Origin: Trebonia sp963773105
GTDB lineage: Bacteria > Actinomycetota > Actinomycetes > Streptosporangiales > Streptosporangiaceae
Assembly (NCBI GenBank): GCA_963773105.1
Contig: CAVZAA010000009.1
Span: forward strand, 558,001-622,000
Length of the DNA stretch: 64,000 bases
Direction: 5' to 3'
Numbering within the stretch: the first letter of the stretch is position 1; every line of letters starts with the position of its first letter. A model generated the notes under the pieces. That model did not search any database and had not been told where the DNA came from. It saw only the letters and a list, made by a program, of their open reading frames with translations. Shown here piece by piece: positions 35,614-45,181 of the stretch. The translations under genes and the position numbers were made by a program.

Positions 35614-37422
35614 TCATCGCAGCGCGGAGGCAGCGGGCTGGCGGGCGCCGAGGCTGGCCGGGACGGCGGTGAGCGCCGCCACCGCTGCGACCGTTCCGAT
35701 GACCACCGCGACCAGCCACCCGAGCGGCGGGACGGTCAGCCCGCCGGTGCCGTTGGCGACCGCGAATAGCGCGATGCCAAGGGGGATGCCGATGATCGCG
35801 CCGGGCAGCGCGGGCAGTACCTGGGCAGCCGCCAGGCCAGCGCTCACCTGCTGCGGCGTCCCGCCGAGCGCACGCAGGAGCGCCAGCGACTGGCGGGCCT
35901 CGATCGCCGTCGACCAGCCGGTGATGAGCGCGTTGACCGCGGCCAGCGTGATCAGGACGACCGTCAGCACCGCCATCACCTGGCTCACCCGGCCGCTGAC
36001 CGGGTCGCTCAGGCCCGCGAACCAGTCGAAGCGCCCGGACGCGACGTCGTAACTGCGGTGGGCGGCCATGACCGCGACGATCCCAGTGACCGTGACCGCC
36101 GTGCTCGCCGCCGCGAGCGCGGCGCGACGCGGCCGGCGCGCGATGACCCGCAGCCCGATCAGGAGCGGGCCGGGAAGCCAGGCCGAGATCGCTATGAGGG
36201 CGGCCCGGCGCTTGGGCGGGCGGGCGTTGTCTGCCAGCGCGCTGACCGTGCTGGTGCGGCCCGCCCGGACGGCGGGCGCGAGCGTCGCCGCGGCCGTCAG
36301 GCCGAGCGCCACCGCGACCACCAGCCCGACCGTCCCGGCGGTGATCGTCGGCGCGCCGGGCGCGCCCACCAGGCCCGCGCCGGCGCTGGACAGCAGCGGC
36401 GCGACCAGCCAGCCGATCGCGAGGCCGGCCACCGCGGCGGCGAGGGCCAGCACCAGGTGCTCGGCCAGCAGCACGGCCGCGACCATGGCCGGGGCGGCGC
36501 CGACCGCCTTGAGCCGGCCGATCCGCCGGGTCTGCTCGGCCATCCGGCCCCCGGCCAGCACCGCGACGCTGGCGATCGCGAGCGCGATCGCCAGCCAGCT
36601 CCCCGGCGTCAGCACCTGCTGCGCGACGGAGACCAGGTCGTTGTCGGCGTACTCGATCTGCTGCCAGGTCAGGACGGCCGGCCCCGACCAGACCCCCGGT
36701 CCGTCGACGCCGACCGCGCCGTGCGCGCGGGCGAACGCGGCCGCGCTGGCCGGGTCGCCGAGCGTCAGGTCGAGCGTGTACGACAGCGGCGTCGCCGCGG
36801 TGGCGAGGGTACGGGCGGCGGCCTCGGTGACCCAGACCAGGCCCATGCCGGACTCTTCCGCCTGCCCGGCGGCGTTGCACGTCAGAAAGTAGCAGACGCC
36901 CGGGTACTCGGGCACCGCGGCGGTGACGGCGAACCCGGTGACCAGGAAGGACCGGCCGTTCAGGATTAGCCGGTCCCCGACGGTGACGCCGAGCGCCTGC
37001 GCGAAGGTCCGCTCAAGTATCACCCCGCCCGGCCTCACCCAGCCGCCCTGAGTGACCGCGGGCTGGTCGACGGCGGCCGCCGTCTGAGCGCGGCCCTCGG
37101 CCTGCACCGGCACGGTGTGCCCATCCGCCCGCAGCGTCGCCGCGGCAACCGGGTAGGGCCCGCCGTGCGCGCGGACCCCGGGCGCCGTCGTCAGCGCGGC
37201 CAGCTCGGCCAGCTCCGCCCGGCTCCCGCTGGCCACGGCGTCGGGGCCGTTGGTGGCCGCCTTGGTGTGCAGGTACGGGTGGCTGGTCACCCCGTTCAGC
37301 GACAGACCGAGTGCCAGGGTCGCCGTGGCGGCGGTGACCGCGAGCAGCAGCAGCACCGCCTGCGCCGGGCGGTGGCGCAGATCGCGGGCGACGAGGCGGG
37401 CGATGAGCGTGAGGCGGCCCAT
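35614..37422 (-). CDS. FtsX-like ABC transporter permease
   Basis: A 602-residue membrane protein: an N-terminal helix (RPAQAVLLLLAVTAATATLALGL), a large extracytoplasmic domain to about residue 260, three helices, then a second permease block (AALAAASTAVTVTGIVAVMAA; VLTVVLITLAAVNALITGWS; PPLGWLVAVVIGTVAAVAALTAVP). EARQSLALLRALGGTPQQV is the FtsX/MacB core motif. It follows the ATPase gene after six bases. The complex probably exports or senses an envelope-active compound. Confidence 0.88.
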   Translation of the reverse strand: MGRLTLIARLVARDLRHRPAQAVLLLLAVTAATATLALGLSLNGVTSHPYLHTKAATNGPDAVASGSRAELAELAALTTAPGVRAHGGPYPVAAATLRADGHTVPVQAEGRAQTAAAVDQPAVTQGGWVRPGGVILERTFAQALGVTVGDRLILNGRSFLVTGFAVTAAVPEYPGVCYFLTCNAAGQAEESGMGLVWVTEAAARTLATAATPLSYTLDLTLGDPASAAAFARAHGAVGVDGPGVWSGPAVLTWQQIEYADNDLVSVAQQVLTPGSWLAIALAIASVAVLAGGRMAEQTRRIGRLKAVGAAPAMVAAVLLAEHLVLALAAAVAGLAIGWLVAPLLSSAGAGLVGAPGAPTITAGTVGLVVAVALGLTAAATLAPAVRAGRTSTVSALADNARPPKRRAALIAISAWLPGPLLIGLRVIARRPRRAALAAASTAVTVTGIVAVMAAHRSYDVASGRFDWFAGLSDPVSGRVSQVMAVLTVVLITLAAVNALITGWSTAIEARQSLALLRALGGTPQQVSAGLAAAQVLPALPGAIIGIPLGIALFAVANGTGGLTVPPLGWLVAVVIGTVAAVAALTAVPASLGARQPAASALR

Positions 37423-37428
37423 ATTCGG

Positions 37429-38175
37429 CTAGGCCTCCGTCTCGAGGCCGGCCAGCCTGCCCAGGCTGCCGGTGGTGCCGGTGGTGCCGCCGGTGAGCCG
37501 GGTCTCGTCGATGAACGCGCCGTCCCGCATCGTGATCAGCCGGTCGGCGGTGGCGGCGATCCGCGAGTCGTGGGTGACGACGACCAGGGTCTGGCCGGCC
37601 TGGTGCAGGTCGTCGAAGAGCCGCAGCACCTCCAGCGTCGCGGTGCTGTCGAGGTTGCCGGTCGGCTCGTCGGCCAGCACGATCAGCGGGTCGTTGGCGA
37701 GGGCGCGCGTGACCGCGACGCGCTGCCGCTGGCCGCCGGAGAGCTGGGACGGCAGGAACTTCCCGCGATCGGCCAGCCCGGTCCGGTCCAGCAGCTCCAG
37801 CGCGCGGCGGCGGGCGGCGCGAGCCGGGCGGCCCGCCAGCAGAGCGGGCAGCTCCACGTTCTCCACCGCGGTGAGCTCGTCCAGCAGATGGAACGACTGG
37901 AAGACGAAGCCGACCGCGTCGCGCCTGCAGCGGGCGAGGGCGCGCTCGCCCAGGCGGTCAAGGCGCTGCCCCGCGAGCTGGATCTCGCCGCCGTCCGGCC
38001 GATCGAGACCGCCGAGCAGGTGCAGCAGGGTGGACTTGCCGCAGCCGCTCGGCCCCATCACGGCGACGGTCTCGCCGGTCGCGACGTCGAGGTTGATGTC
38101 ATCGACGGCGCGGACCAGGCCGACGCCCTGGCCGTAGGTCTTGCGGAGCCCGCGGGTACTGAGCAGGGGGGTCAT
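37429..38175 (-). CDS. MacB/LolD-type ABC ATPase
   Basis: About 248 residues. Walker A VMGPSGCGKSTLLHLLGGLDRPDGG, Q-loop FVFQSFHLLDELTAVENV, signature LSGGQRQRVAVTRALANDPLIVLADEPTGNLDS and VVVTHDSRIA are typical of the MacB/LolD group that works with FtsX-type permeases. ATG 38175 overlaps the padR stop (ATGA), so the three genes padR-ATPase-permease form one coupled operon. Confidence 0.92.
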   Translation of the reverse strand: MTPLLSTRGLRKTYGQGVGLVRAVDDINLDVATGETVAVMGPSGCGKSTLLHLLGGLDRPDGGEIQLAGQRLDRLGERALARCRRDAVGFVFQSFHLLDELTAVENVELPALLAGRPARAARRRALELLDRTGLADRGKFLPSQLSGGQRQRVAVTRALANDPLIVLADEPTGNLDSTATLEVLRLFDDLHQAGQTLVVVTHDSRIAATADRLITMRDGAFIDETRLTGGTTGTTGSLGRLAGLETEA

Positions 38176-38708
38176 GGCGATGCGTTCCTCCGGGTGGTCC
38201 AGGTCCGTTCGCATGCCTCAAGCCAGCGCAGGTCGGCCTGGAGGCGGAGCACTATGCCCTCGAGCAGTAGTCCGGCGTCGGAGGCGGGGTCGTCGAGGTT
38301 CATCGCCGCCCGCTGCGCGTCGCGTAGCCGCCGCAGCACCTCACGGCGCTGCGCGTCCACGATGGCGAGGGGGTCGGCGATCCGGGCGGTCGCGGCGGCG
38401 ATGAGCTTGAGGTGGAACTCGGTCAGATCGGGCCGCGGCCAGGCGACCTCGGCCAGCCACGCGGCGACGCGATGCTGGCCGTCCGCGGTGAGCTCGTAGA
38501 CCTTCCGGTCCGGCCTGACCTGCCCCGGCTCGGCCACCGAAGTGACCAGGCCGGCCTTCTCCAGGCGGGTGAGGGTCACGTAGACCTGCCCGGCGTTGAG
38601 ATCGTCGCCGACCGGGCCGAGCGCCTGCCTGAGCCGGGAGCGCAGCTCGTAGCCGTGCGACGGCTCCTTCGCCAGCATCGCCAGGATGACCTCCTGCTGC
38701 ACGATCAC
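38172..38708 (-). CDS. PadR-family transcriptional regulator
   Basis: About 178 residues: VQQEVILAMLAKEPSHGYELRSRLRQALGPVGDDLNAGQVYVTLTRLEKAGLV is the PadR winged helix, followed by the C-terminal helical dimerisation domain. GTG 38708 or 38702 fits the GAGGTGG site better than the GTG at 38717. A 13-bp dyad lies just upstream. It probably represses the ABC operon it heads and responds to the exported compound. Confidence 0.88.
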   Translation of the reverse strand: MIVQQEVILAMLAKEPSHGYELRSRLRQALGPVGDDLNAGQVYVTLTRLEKAGLVTSVAEPGQVRPDRKVYELTADGQHRVAAWLAEVAWPRPDLTEFHLKLIAAATARIADPLAIVDAQRREVLRRLRDAQRAAMNLDDPASDAGLLLEGIVLRLQADLRWLEACERTWTTRRNASP

Positions 38709-38727
38709 CCACCTCACATGTAACGGT

Positions 38728-38740
38728 TATCTAATAGATA
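38728..38740. promoter_or_regulatory. PadR operator candidate
   Basis: TATCTA-A-TAGATA (38728-38740) is a perfect 6-1-6 dyad, flanked on each side by CGGTTA-like bases, about 20 bases before the padR start. It is AT-rich in a GC-rich context. Confidence 0.65.
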
Positions 38741-38869
38741 GCGGTTAGCCTACCGGCTGTCAATGCCTCGCTAGGGGCTGGAGATGCTCCCGTCCGGCTA
38801 GCCACCGGGGATACGAGCGCGGCGTCGGGTGTGGCAACGTTCCAGTGGAGCCGACTGGAGCAAGCACAT

Positions 38870-39499
38870 GCAGCCACCCGCGATCAGTGATCCCGCGCTG
38901 GCCTGCCGACTATGGGGGCGGCAGGCCCAGCTGGAGACGCTCCGCGGCCGGCTCAGCGCCCTGCGGGCCGGCCACGGCGGCACGGTGCTGGTCGCCGGGC
39001 TGGCCGGGCTGGGCAAGACGGTCATGCTCCGCGCCGTCGAGAATGCAGCACGCGAACAGGGCATCACGGTCTTCCGGGGGCGGGCGACGTGGCCGGGCAG
39101 GTGATCCCATTCGGCCCGCTGCTTGAGGCACTGGTGTCCGCGCCCGACACGCCGGTCGACCCGGCCGTCCTTCGTGACCTCAGCCACTCCCCCGACCAGC
39201 GGTTCTGGTTGCTGCGGGAGCTGCAGGAGGCGCTGGAGCGGGCCGCCCTGCGGGCGCCCGTGCTCATTTCGCTGGACGACGTGCAGTGGGCCGACCCGGC
39301 CACGCTGGCGGCGCTCGGCTCGCTGACCCGGCAGCTCGCCGCGCACCCGATCCTGTGGCTGATCGCGGTCAGGTCCGGGGAGCCTGCGGCGACGGAGCGC
39401 GGCGCACCGTTAAACCTGTTAGTCCCGCGCCGCCAGACGGTCGCTCAGAGCCTGTTCGAGCCGATGTCGAGCAGCTCGATCGCGAATGCCGCCGCGTGA
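38870..39499 (+). pseudogene. Truncated LAL-type (LuxR family) AAA regulator
   Basis: The 5' frame (ATG 38870) reads LWGRQAQLETLRGRLSALRAGHGGTVLVAGLAGLGKTVMLRAVENAAREQG: a P-loop of an AAA/LAL ATPase. At the G5 run 39076-39080 one base is missing; the second frame continues DVAGQVIPFGPLLEALV and PVLISLDDVQWADPATLAALGSLTRQL (Walker B) to about 39410. Such proteins normally run on for 600 or more residues to a LuxR HTH; here the sequence loses similarity near 39420. A true truncation plus a probable indel. Confidence 0.65.
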
Positions 39500-39593
39500 C
39501 GACTCGCGGCCGGCTGCCAGCGGTCATCGTTCGCCCGCACCCGCGTCCTGCGGCCCACGCTGGTCGACCGCGACGTGGTGCGATGACCGGGCC

Positions 39594-40040
39594 CTAAGGT
39601 CGGGAACCCCCAGTGGCCTCTTCGAAGATCAAAACCGTCTGGGTCGAACGGACCTCGGGTATCTCCTGAAGGCGCGTGAGCACCGTGTCGCGCAGGGATA
39701 CCGCGTCGCGGGCACGGACCCGCAGCAGGATGTCGTGCTCGCCCGACAGGAGCGCGACGTGATCGACCTCGGGCATGTTGAGCAGTTGACCGCGGACCGA
39801 CTTCCACGACCGCTGGGCGATGTCGACGTAGACGTAGGCCGACAGCGCGTAGCCGTAGCGCACCGGGTCCACCAGCGCCGCGTAGCCGGTGATCACGCCG
39901 TCCCGCTCCAGCCGCGCTACCCGGGCGTACGCGCTCGCCCGGGAGATGTGGATCAGGTCGGCGAGAGCGCGCATGGACATCCGGCCATCGACCTGCAGCG
40001 CATCGACGATCTGCCGGTCGGTGTCATCCATCGCTACCAT
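39594..40040 (-). CDS. Lrp/AsnC-family regulator (BkdR-like)
   Basis: About 148 residues: DDTDRQIVDALQVDGRMSMRALADLIHISRASAYARVARLERDGVITGY is the Lrp winged helix, and SYVYVDI-type strands with VDHVALLSGEHDILLRVRARDAVSLRDTVLTRLQEIPEV form the RAM ligand domain. It is divergent from the 2-oxoacid dehydrogenase operon, the position of BkdR regulators that sense branched-chain amino acids. ATG 40040 or 40031 starts the canonical domain; the frame extending to 40112 is not needed. Confidence 0.88.
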   Translation of the reverse strand: MVAMDDTDRQIVDALQVDGRMSMRALADLIHISRASAYARVARLERDGVITGYAALVDPVRYGYALSAYVYVDIAQRSWKSVRGQLLNMPEVDHVALLSGEHDILLRVRARDAVSLRDTVLTRLQEIPEVRSTQTVLIFEEATGGSRP

Positions 40041-40197
40041 ATGTCCACGCAGGCCGTCCGCAGGATGGTCACTGGAAGTCATATGGGCAATATATACCGC
40101 GCACTGAAGCAATCTGTCTCGTCTTCACCGCTCCCACTAGAAACTTGGCTATAGAAGGGGACATTCTCTGGAAAAGATCTTGTTGAAGGGAGTGGCC

Positions 40198-41332
40198 GTG
40201 AAGACCCTCGCCCGCCGCAGCGAATCGACGGCCGTCGACAGCTTGCTGCCGAGCGCGACACCACTGCAGTTGATCGACCAAGACGGCCATCCCGGCGACA
40301 ACCCGGGTGACCTCACCTTCCCCGGACCGGACGTACTGCGCGAGCTGCACCGCCGGATGGTGCTCGGGCGGCGCTTCGACAGCCAGGCGACCGCGCTGGC
40401 CAAGCAGGGCAGGCTCGCGGTCTACCCGTCGTCCCGCGGTCAGGATGCCTGCCAGGTCGGGGCGGCGCTGGCGCTGCGCGATCAGGACTGGCTGTTCCCC
40501 ACCTACCGCGACTCGGTCGCGGTGCTGACCCGCGGCGTGCCCGCCGCGGAGACCCTCACCCTGCTGCGCGGCGACTGGCACTGCGGCTACGACCCTTACC
40601 AGCGGCGGGTCGCGCCGCAGTGCACCCCGCTGGCGACCAACACCCTGCACGCGGTCGGCCTCGCCTACGCCGCCCTGCTCAAGGACCAGGACCAGGTGGC
40701 GCTGGCGCTGCTGGGCGACGGCGCGACCAGCGAGGGCGACACGCACGAGGCGCTCAACTTCGCCGCCGTCTGGAAGGCCCCGGTGGTCTTCCTGGTGCAG
40801 AACAACGGCTACGCCATCAGCGTGCCGCTGGCCAAGCAGACCGCGGCTCCGACGCTCGCCGCGAAGGGGATCGGCTACGGCATCCCGTCGCTGCTCATCG
40901 ACGGCAACGACGCCGCCGCCGTCTACGCGGCGGTGCGGGCCGGGATCGAACGCGCCGCGGCAGGCGGTGGGCCGACCCTGATCGAGGCGCTCACCTACCG
41001 GATCGAGGCGCACACCAACGCCGACGACGCCACCCGCTACCGGGCGAGCAAGGAGGTCGGCGAGTGGCTTGAACGCGACCCGATCACCAGGCTTGAGGCC
41101 TATCTGCGGGCCGGCCAGGCTGATTGACGACGAGGGCGCCGGGCGGCTGGCGGCCGAGGCCGAGCGGCTGGCGGAAAACGTCAGGCAGCAGCTGAACGCC
41201 GACGTCGACGTCGATCCGGCCGACCTCTTCGAGCACGTGTACGCCCAGCCCACGGCCGCATTGCAGCGGCAGCGCACGGCGCTGCTGGCGGAACTAAGCG
41301 AGCTGGCCGCCCTGGAGGAGCCCGCACCGTGA
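40198..41332 (+). CDS. 2-oxoacid dehydrogenase E1 alpha, frameshifted near its end
   Basis: About 378 residues: VYPSSRGQDACQVGAALALRDQDWLFPTYRDSVAVLTRG, the thiamine diphosphate motif LGDGATSEGDTHEALNFAAVWKAPVVFLVQNNGYAISV, and IEALTYRIEAHTNADDATRYR. It is the TPP-binding subunit of a branched-chain or pyruvate dehydrogenase complex. In frame the protein stops at 41127 after AYLRAGQAD. One extra base in 41106-41116 separates it from LIDDEGAGRLAAEAERLAENVRQQL (stop 41332), the normal last 70 residues. GTG 40198 has GAAGGGAG upstream. Confidence 0.85.
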
Positions 41333-42465
41333 CCCGTGCCATGTCCGCCCGCGAAGTGTCCCCTGAGGCCGCGTCCGCGGCGGCCGCCCCGGTCACGATG
41401 GCGGCCGCGCTCAACCGGGCCCTCGCCGACAGCCTGGCCGCCGACGAGCGCGTCGTCGTCTTCGGGGAGGACGTCGGCACGCTGGGTGGGGTCTTCCGCG
41501 TCACCGACGGACTGGCGGCCCGCTTTGGCGAGCGCCGCGTCTTCGACACCCCGCTGGCCGAGGCGGGCATCGTCGGCACCGCCATCGGCATGGCGATGAA
41601 CGGCCTCGTCCCGGTGGTCGAGATGCAGTTCGACGCCTTCGCCTACCCCGCCTTCGAGCAGATCACCAGCCACCTGGCCAAGCTGCACAACCGGACCAGG
41701 GGCCGGCTGGCGTTGCCGGTCGTCATCCGGGTCCCGTTCGGCGGCGGTATCGGCGGGGTCGAGCACCACAGCGACTCGTCGGAGGCGTACTACACGCACA
41801 CGCCCGGCCTGCGGGTGGTGACGCCCGGCACCCCGGCGGACGCCTACCTGCTGCTGCGCCAGGCGATCGGGTGCCCCGACCCGGTCATCTTTCTCGAGCC
41901 GAAGCGGCGCTACTGGTCCAGGGAGACCGCCGCGCTGACTGCAGTCGGACCGCCAATCGACCGTGCGATGGTGCGACGGCCGGGGCAGGACGTCACGCTG
42001 ATCACGTACGGCGGGATGGTCGCCACCGCGCTTGAAGCCGCCACGGCCGCCGTCGAAGAAGGCTGGGACGTCGAGGTCATCGACCTCCGGTCGCTGTCAC
42101 CGTTCGACGATCAGACCCTGACCGAATCGGTTCGCCGCACCGGCCGGGCGGTTATCGTGCACGAGGCGGCGGGCTTCGGCGGCTACGGCGCCGAGGTCGC
42201 CGCCCGCCTGACCGAGCAGTGCTTCCACTACCTGGAGGCGCCGATCCTGCGCGTCACCGGCTTCGACATCCCGTACCCGCCGCCGCACCTCGAGCGCTTC
42301 CACCTGCCGAACGTCGACCGCATCCTCGACTCCATCGCGCGCCTGCAGTGGGAGAGACGACCGTGGCTGACTTCCTGCTCCCCGACCTCGGCGAGGGACT
42401 GGAGGAAGCCGAGGTCATCGAGTGGCGCGTGCAGCCGGGCGATCGCGTCACCGTGGACCAGGTGA
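41329..42465 (+). CDS. 2-oxoacid dehydrogenase E1 beta
   Basis: A transketolase-like beta subunit: VTMAAALNRALADSLAADERVVVFGEDVGTLGGVFRVTDGL, DTPLAEAGIVGTAIGMAMNG, MQFDAFAYPAFEQITSHLAKLHNR and EVIDLRSLSPFDDQTL. It forms the E1 heterotetramer with the alpha subunit and starts four bases before the alpha stop. The expected end is RILDSIARLQW near 42350. The frame runs on to 42465, 103 bases into E2, with a non-homologous tail, so either a small indel has removed the natural stop (a TGA overlapping the E2 start exists in another frame) or the overlap is real. Confidence 0.88.
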   Translation: MTRAMSAREVSPEAASAAAAPVTMAAALNRALADSLAADERVVVFGEDVGTLGGVFRVTDGLAARFGERRVFDTPLAEAGIVGTAIGMAMNGLVPVVEMQFDAFAYPAFEQITSHLAKLHNRTRGRLALPVVIRVPFGGGIGGVEHHSDSSEAYYTHTPGLRVVTPGTPADAYLLLRQAIGCPDPVIFLEPKRRYWSRETAALTAVGPPIDRAMVRRPGQDVTLITYGGMVATALEAATAAVEEGWDVEVIDLRSLSPFDDQTLTESVRRTGRAVIVHEAAGFGGYGAEVAARLTEQCFHYLEAPILRVTGFDIPYPPPHLERFHLPNVDRILDSIARLQWERRPWLTSCSPTSARDWRKPRSSSGACSRAIASPWTR

Positions 42466-44030
42466 TCGCGGAGGTGGAGACGGCCAAGGCGGTGGTCGAG
42501 GTCCCGGTGCCGTACGCGGGCATCGTCGCCGTCCTGCACGCCGCGCCGGGCAGCGTCATCTCGGTCGGGCAGCCGCTGATCACGGTTACGGAGGACCGGG
42601 CAGCACCTGCCGAGATGCCTGGCGGGGTGGCTGGTACGGCGCCTGCCGGGACCATCAGCGGGGCGGCTGGATTCCGGGAGCCCGGCGTCGTCGTCCCCGA
42701 GCAGGTCCCTCCGGCCGACGGGGGCGATGTTGACGGCGGCGACGGCGGCGGGGGCGAGGAAGCCAGCGGCAGCGTCTTGATCGGCTACGGGACGACCGTG
42801 GCGCAGGCGCGTACCCGACGCGGCCGACGCCGAGGTGGTGCAGGGGCGCCGCCTCCGGGTGGGCCGACGCCCAGCGCTGCCAGGACGGAAGCGTCCGCCT
42901 CGCCCGCCGCGGCAATGGCGCCAGCGACCGTCGCGCAACAGCCGACGGCGGCCTCAACTGCGGCCGCATCAACATCTTCAGCATCGTCGTCCGGCCATGC
43001 CACGCCTGAGCGGTCAAGGCGGGTGGCGGTCATCTCACCGCTCGTCCGTAAGCAGGCCAAGGACGCCGGCCTCGACCTGACCAGTCTCACCGGAACCGGA
43101 CCCGATGGGCTGGTGAGCCGACAAGACGTCCGTACGGCCATCGCGGAGCGAACGACGCGCCAGCCGCCCACCGCCCATGATGCGGATGCGAGCGCGGTCA
43201 CCACAGCCGTTGCCGCGACAGGTACGGGCACAGCAAGCACTGGCGCCGGTGCGGCCGGGTACCGCGGCGTCGAGGCCGTCACCGATGCGGCGGTCGAAGG
43301 CACAACCGGAACGGGCAGATCCAGCACAGGCGTGGCCTGGACTGGCGAGCGGCGGATCCCGCTGCGCGGCGCCCGCCGCGCGATGGCCGACAAGCTATCC
43401 CGTTCGCGTCGGGAGATCCCCGAGGCGACCGTCTGGGTCGACGTCGACGCCACCGGCCTGGTGGAGACGCGCCGCGCCATGAACGCGGCCGATCCCGCGC
43501 GCTCGGTCAGCTTGCTCGCCCTGCTCGCCCGGTTCACCATCGTCGGTCTGCGCCGCTACCCGGAGCTCAACGCCCGCGTCGAGCCGGACGAGATCATCGT
43601 GCCGGACGGGGTCAACCTCGGTTTCGCCGCGCAGACCGAGCACGGCCTGGTCGTCCCGGTCGTGCGCGACGCGCACCGGTTGACCACCAGGGAGCTGTCT
43701 GCCCGGCTGGCGGACCGGACGGCGGCCGCTCGTGAGCGCCGCCTATCCCCCGCCGACCTGTCCGGCGGTACGTTCACGGTGAACAACTACGGCGTGTTCG
43801 GCGTGGACGGTTCGGCCGCCATCATCAACCATCCGGAGGTCGCGATCCTCGGCCTGGGCCGCGTCATCGACCGCCCCTGGGTGGTGGACGGCCAACTCGC
43901 GGTGCGCAAGATCGCCGAGCTCACCCTGTCCTTCGACCACCGGGCGTGCGACGGCGGCACGGCCGGTGGCTTCCTCCGCTACGTCGCCGACTGCATCGAG
44001 TCGCCCGCCAACGCCTTCGGCGACATGTAG
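42363..44030 (+). CDS. Dihydrolipoyl acyltransferase (E2) of the 2-oxoacid dehydrogenase
   Basis: A 555-residue E2. Lipoyl domain VADFLLPDLGEGLEEAEVIEW with lipoylated Lys42 in VETAKAVVEV; a long Ala/Thr/Gly/Ser-rich linker (residues about 80-215); a peripheral-subunit-binding domain (VISPLVRKQAKDAGLDLTSL, about 220-255); a second flexible linker; then the catalytic domain from about 335 (RGARRAMADKLSRSRREIPEATVWVDVD) to the active site SFDHRACDGG near residue 524. GTG 42363 starts the lipoyl domain directly. A dedicated E3 is not encoded here, so a shared lipoamide dehydrogenase is assumed. Confidence 0.9.
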   Translation: MADFLLPDLGEGLEEAEVIEWRVQPGDRVTVDQVIAEVETAKAVVEVPVPYAGIVAVLHAAPGSVISVGQPLITVTEDRAAPAEMPGGVAGTAPAGTISGAAGFREPGVVVPEQVPPADGGDVDGGDGGGGEEASGSVLIGYGTTVAQARTRRGRRRGGAGAPPPGGPTPSAARTEASASPAAAMAPATVAQQPTAASTAAASTSSASSSGHATPERSRRVAVISPLVRKQAKDAGLDLTSLTGTGPDGLVSRQDVRTAIAERTTRQPPTAHDADASAVTTAVAATGTGTASTGAGAAGYRGVEAVTDAAVEGTTGTGRSSTGVAWTGERRIPLRGARRAMADKLSRSRREIPEATVWVDVDATGLVETRRAMNAADPARSVSLLALLARFTIVGLRRYPELNARVEPDEIIVPDGVNLGFAAQTEHGLVVPVVRDAHRLTTRELSARLADRTAAARERRLSPADLSGGTFTVNNYGVFGVDGSAAIINHPEVAILGLGRVIDRPWVVDGQLAVRKIAELTLSFDHRACDGGTAGGFLRYVADCIESPANAFGDM

Positions 44031-44061
44031 GGATCGACCCGCGCGAAGCGGCCCGCGATCC

Positions 44062-44104
44062 GGCCCAACAAGCCTCTGGTCGAGGCTGCCTCTCCCGTTG
44101 GGCC
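44062..44104. terminator. Bidirectional terminator between convergent genes
   Basis: GGCCCAAC (44062-44069) pairs perfectly with GTTGGGCC (44097-44104), and an inner stem AGCCTC (44071-44076) pairs with GAGGCT (44082-44087). It lies between the E2 gene and the convergent methyltransferase gene and can serve both. Confidence 0.65.
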
Positions 44105-44113
44105 CCTGTCCCG

Positions 44114-44848
44114 TCAGGCCAGGGCGACCAGTCGATACAGCGGGTCCGGCCGCGTTGCGTCTTGGTCCGGCAGCGACTCCAGGTCTCGGCACAGCCGCGC
44201 GATCTCCTCGGGGCTGGCCTTCCGACTCCAGCGGAAGCTGCCCGCGATGATCCGCTCGCGCCATTTGCGTGGGCTTCGGCCCTGGCCGATCCCTGCGAAG
44301 GCGGCCTCGTCGACCGGCCGAAGTCCGTGCCCCGCCGCCAGTTCCGCCACCCGATCAAAGCTGTCCGCCGCGCGCGGGACGTACCTGCGCCGTAGGGGCG
44401 CCGTTACCGCGGCGACGTCGCTCTCGACGGCGAACGCGGCTTCATCTTTGTCGACGGTGGTGACAAGCACGCCCCCGCCTCGCAGCACTCGCGCGCCCTC
44501 AGCCAGCGCGGGCGCCGCGTCAGGCAATAGGTGCAGCAACCAGATGAACACCACCGCGTCCACGCGGTCGGATCCCACCGGCAGGAGGGTCGCGTCGCCG
44601 AGCACGACAGCGTGCGGTAGCCGGCGGGAAGCCAATTCCACCATGCCCTGGGAACGGTCCAAGCCAAGGACCGCGCGCGTCGGGCGGCGCAGCCGCCTAG
44701 TCACGATCCCGGTGCCGCAGGCAACATCCACCAGGGTGTGCGTACCCTCGGGGAGCAACCGCTCGACGGCCTCCGCAGCCGCGGCCGCCCGTGCCTCCCC
44801 ACCACGCGAGAGGTCGTAGGTTTCAGCTTCGCCGTCGTAGTCGATCAC
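44114..44848 (-). CDS. Class I SAM-dependent methyltransferase
   Basis: A 244-residue Rossmann methyltransferase: DYDGEAETYDLSRGG, motif I LVDVACGTGIVTRRL, GLDRSQGMVELA, LGDATLLPVGSDRVDAVVFIWLLHLL and REGARVLRGGGVLVTTVD-like motif III. It resembles the ubiquinone/menaquinone biosynthesis (UbiE-like) and small-molecule methyltransferases. No partner genes, so the substrate is unknown. Confidence 0.88.
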   Translation of the reverse strand: MIDYDGEAETYDLSRGGEARAAAAAEAVERLLPEGTHTLVDVACGTGIVTRRLRRPTRAVLGLDRSQGMVELASRRLPHAVVLGDATLLPVGSDRVDAVVFIWLLHLLPDAAPALAEGARVLRGGGVLVTTVDKDEAAFAVESDVAAVTAPLRRRYVPRAADSFDRVAELAAGHGLRPVDEAAFAGIGQGRSPRKWRERIIAGSFRWSRKASPEEIARLCRDLESLPDQDATRPDPLYRLVALA

Positions 44849-45181
44849 GAGCGCAACCTAACGGAAGGCGCATCCCCGGTAGTGCCCCTGACGCCTTGGG
44901 CGGCGGCTGGGACGCCTGCGACATCGGTTGGGACGGGCTGCCGGGGTGCGTGCCGGAGGACGACTTCGACGCGGACGCGGAGATGGCGCGGTGGGTCGCC
45001 GACCTGGAGGCGGGCCGGGAGCGGATCCCCCCACCCGTGACGATGGTCCTGGCCACGGACGAGGGGTCGGGGGCGTCCAGCGCGAAGCCGCCGGGGACGT
45101 TGACCGCGGGCTGGGCGATCGATCATCCGGAGATCGGCGTCCCGGCGCGGATAGGCCGCCGTTGCGCCATGAACGGGTGGC
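44849..45181. other. No recognised gene; possible plus-strand fragment
   Basis: A plus-strand frame from about 44870 reads DALGGGWDACDIGWDGLPGCVPEDDFDADAEMARWVADLEAGRERIP. It has protein-like composition to about 45030 but no start, ribosome site or family that I recognise, and it loses character before its stop at 45225. It may be the N-terminal scrap of a larger gene. Confidence 0.3.
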
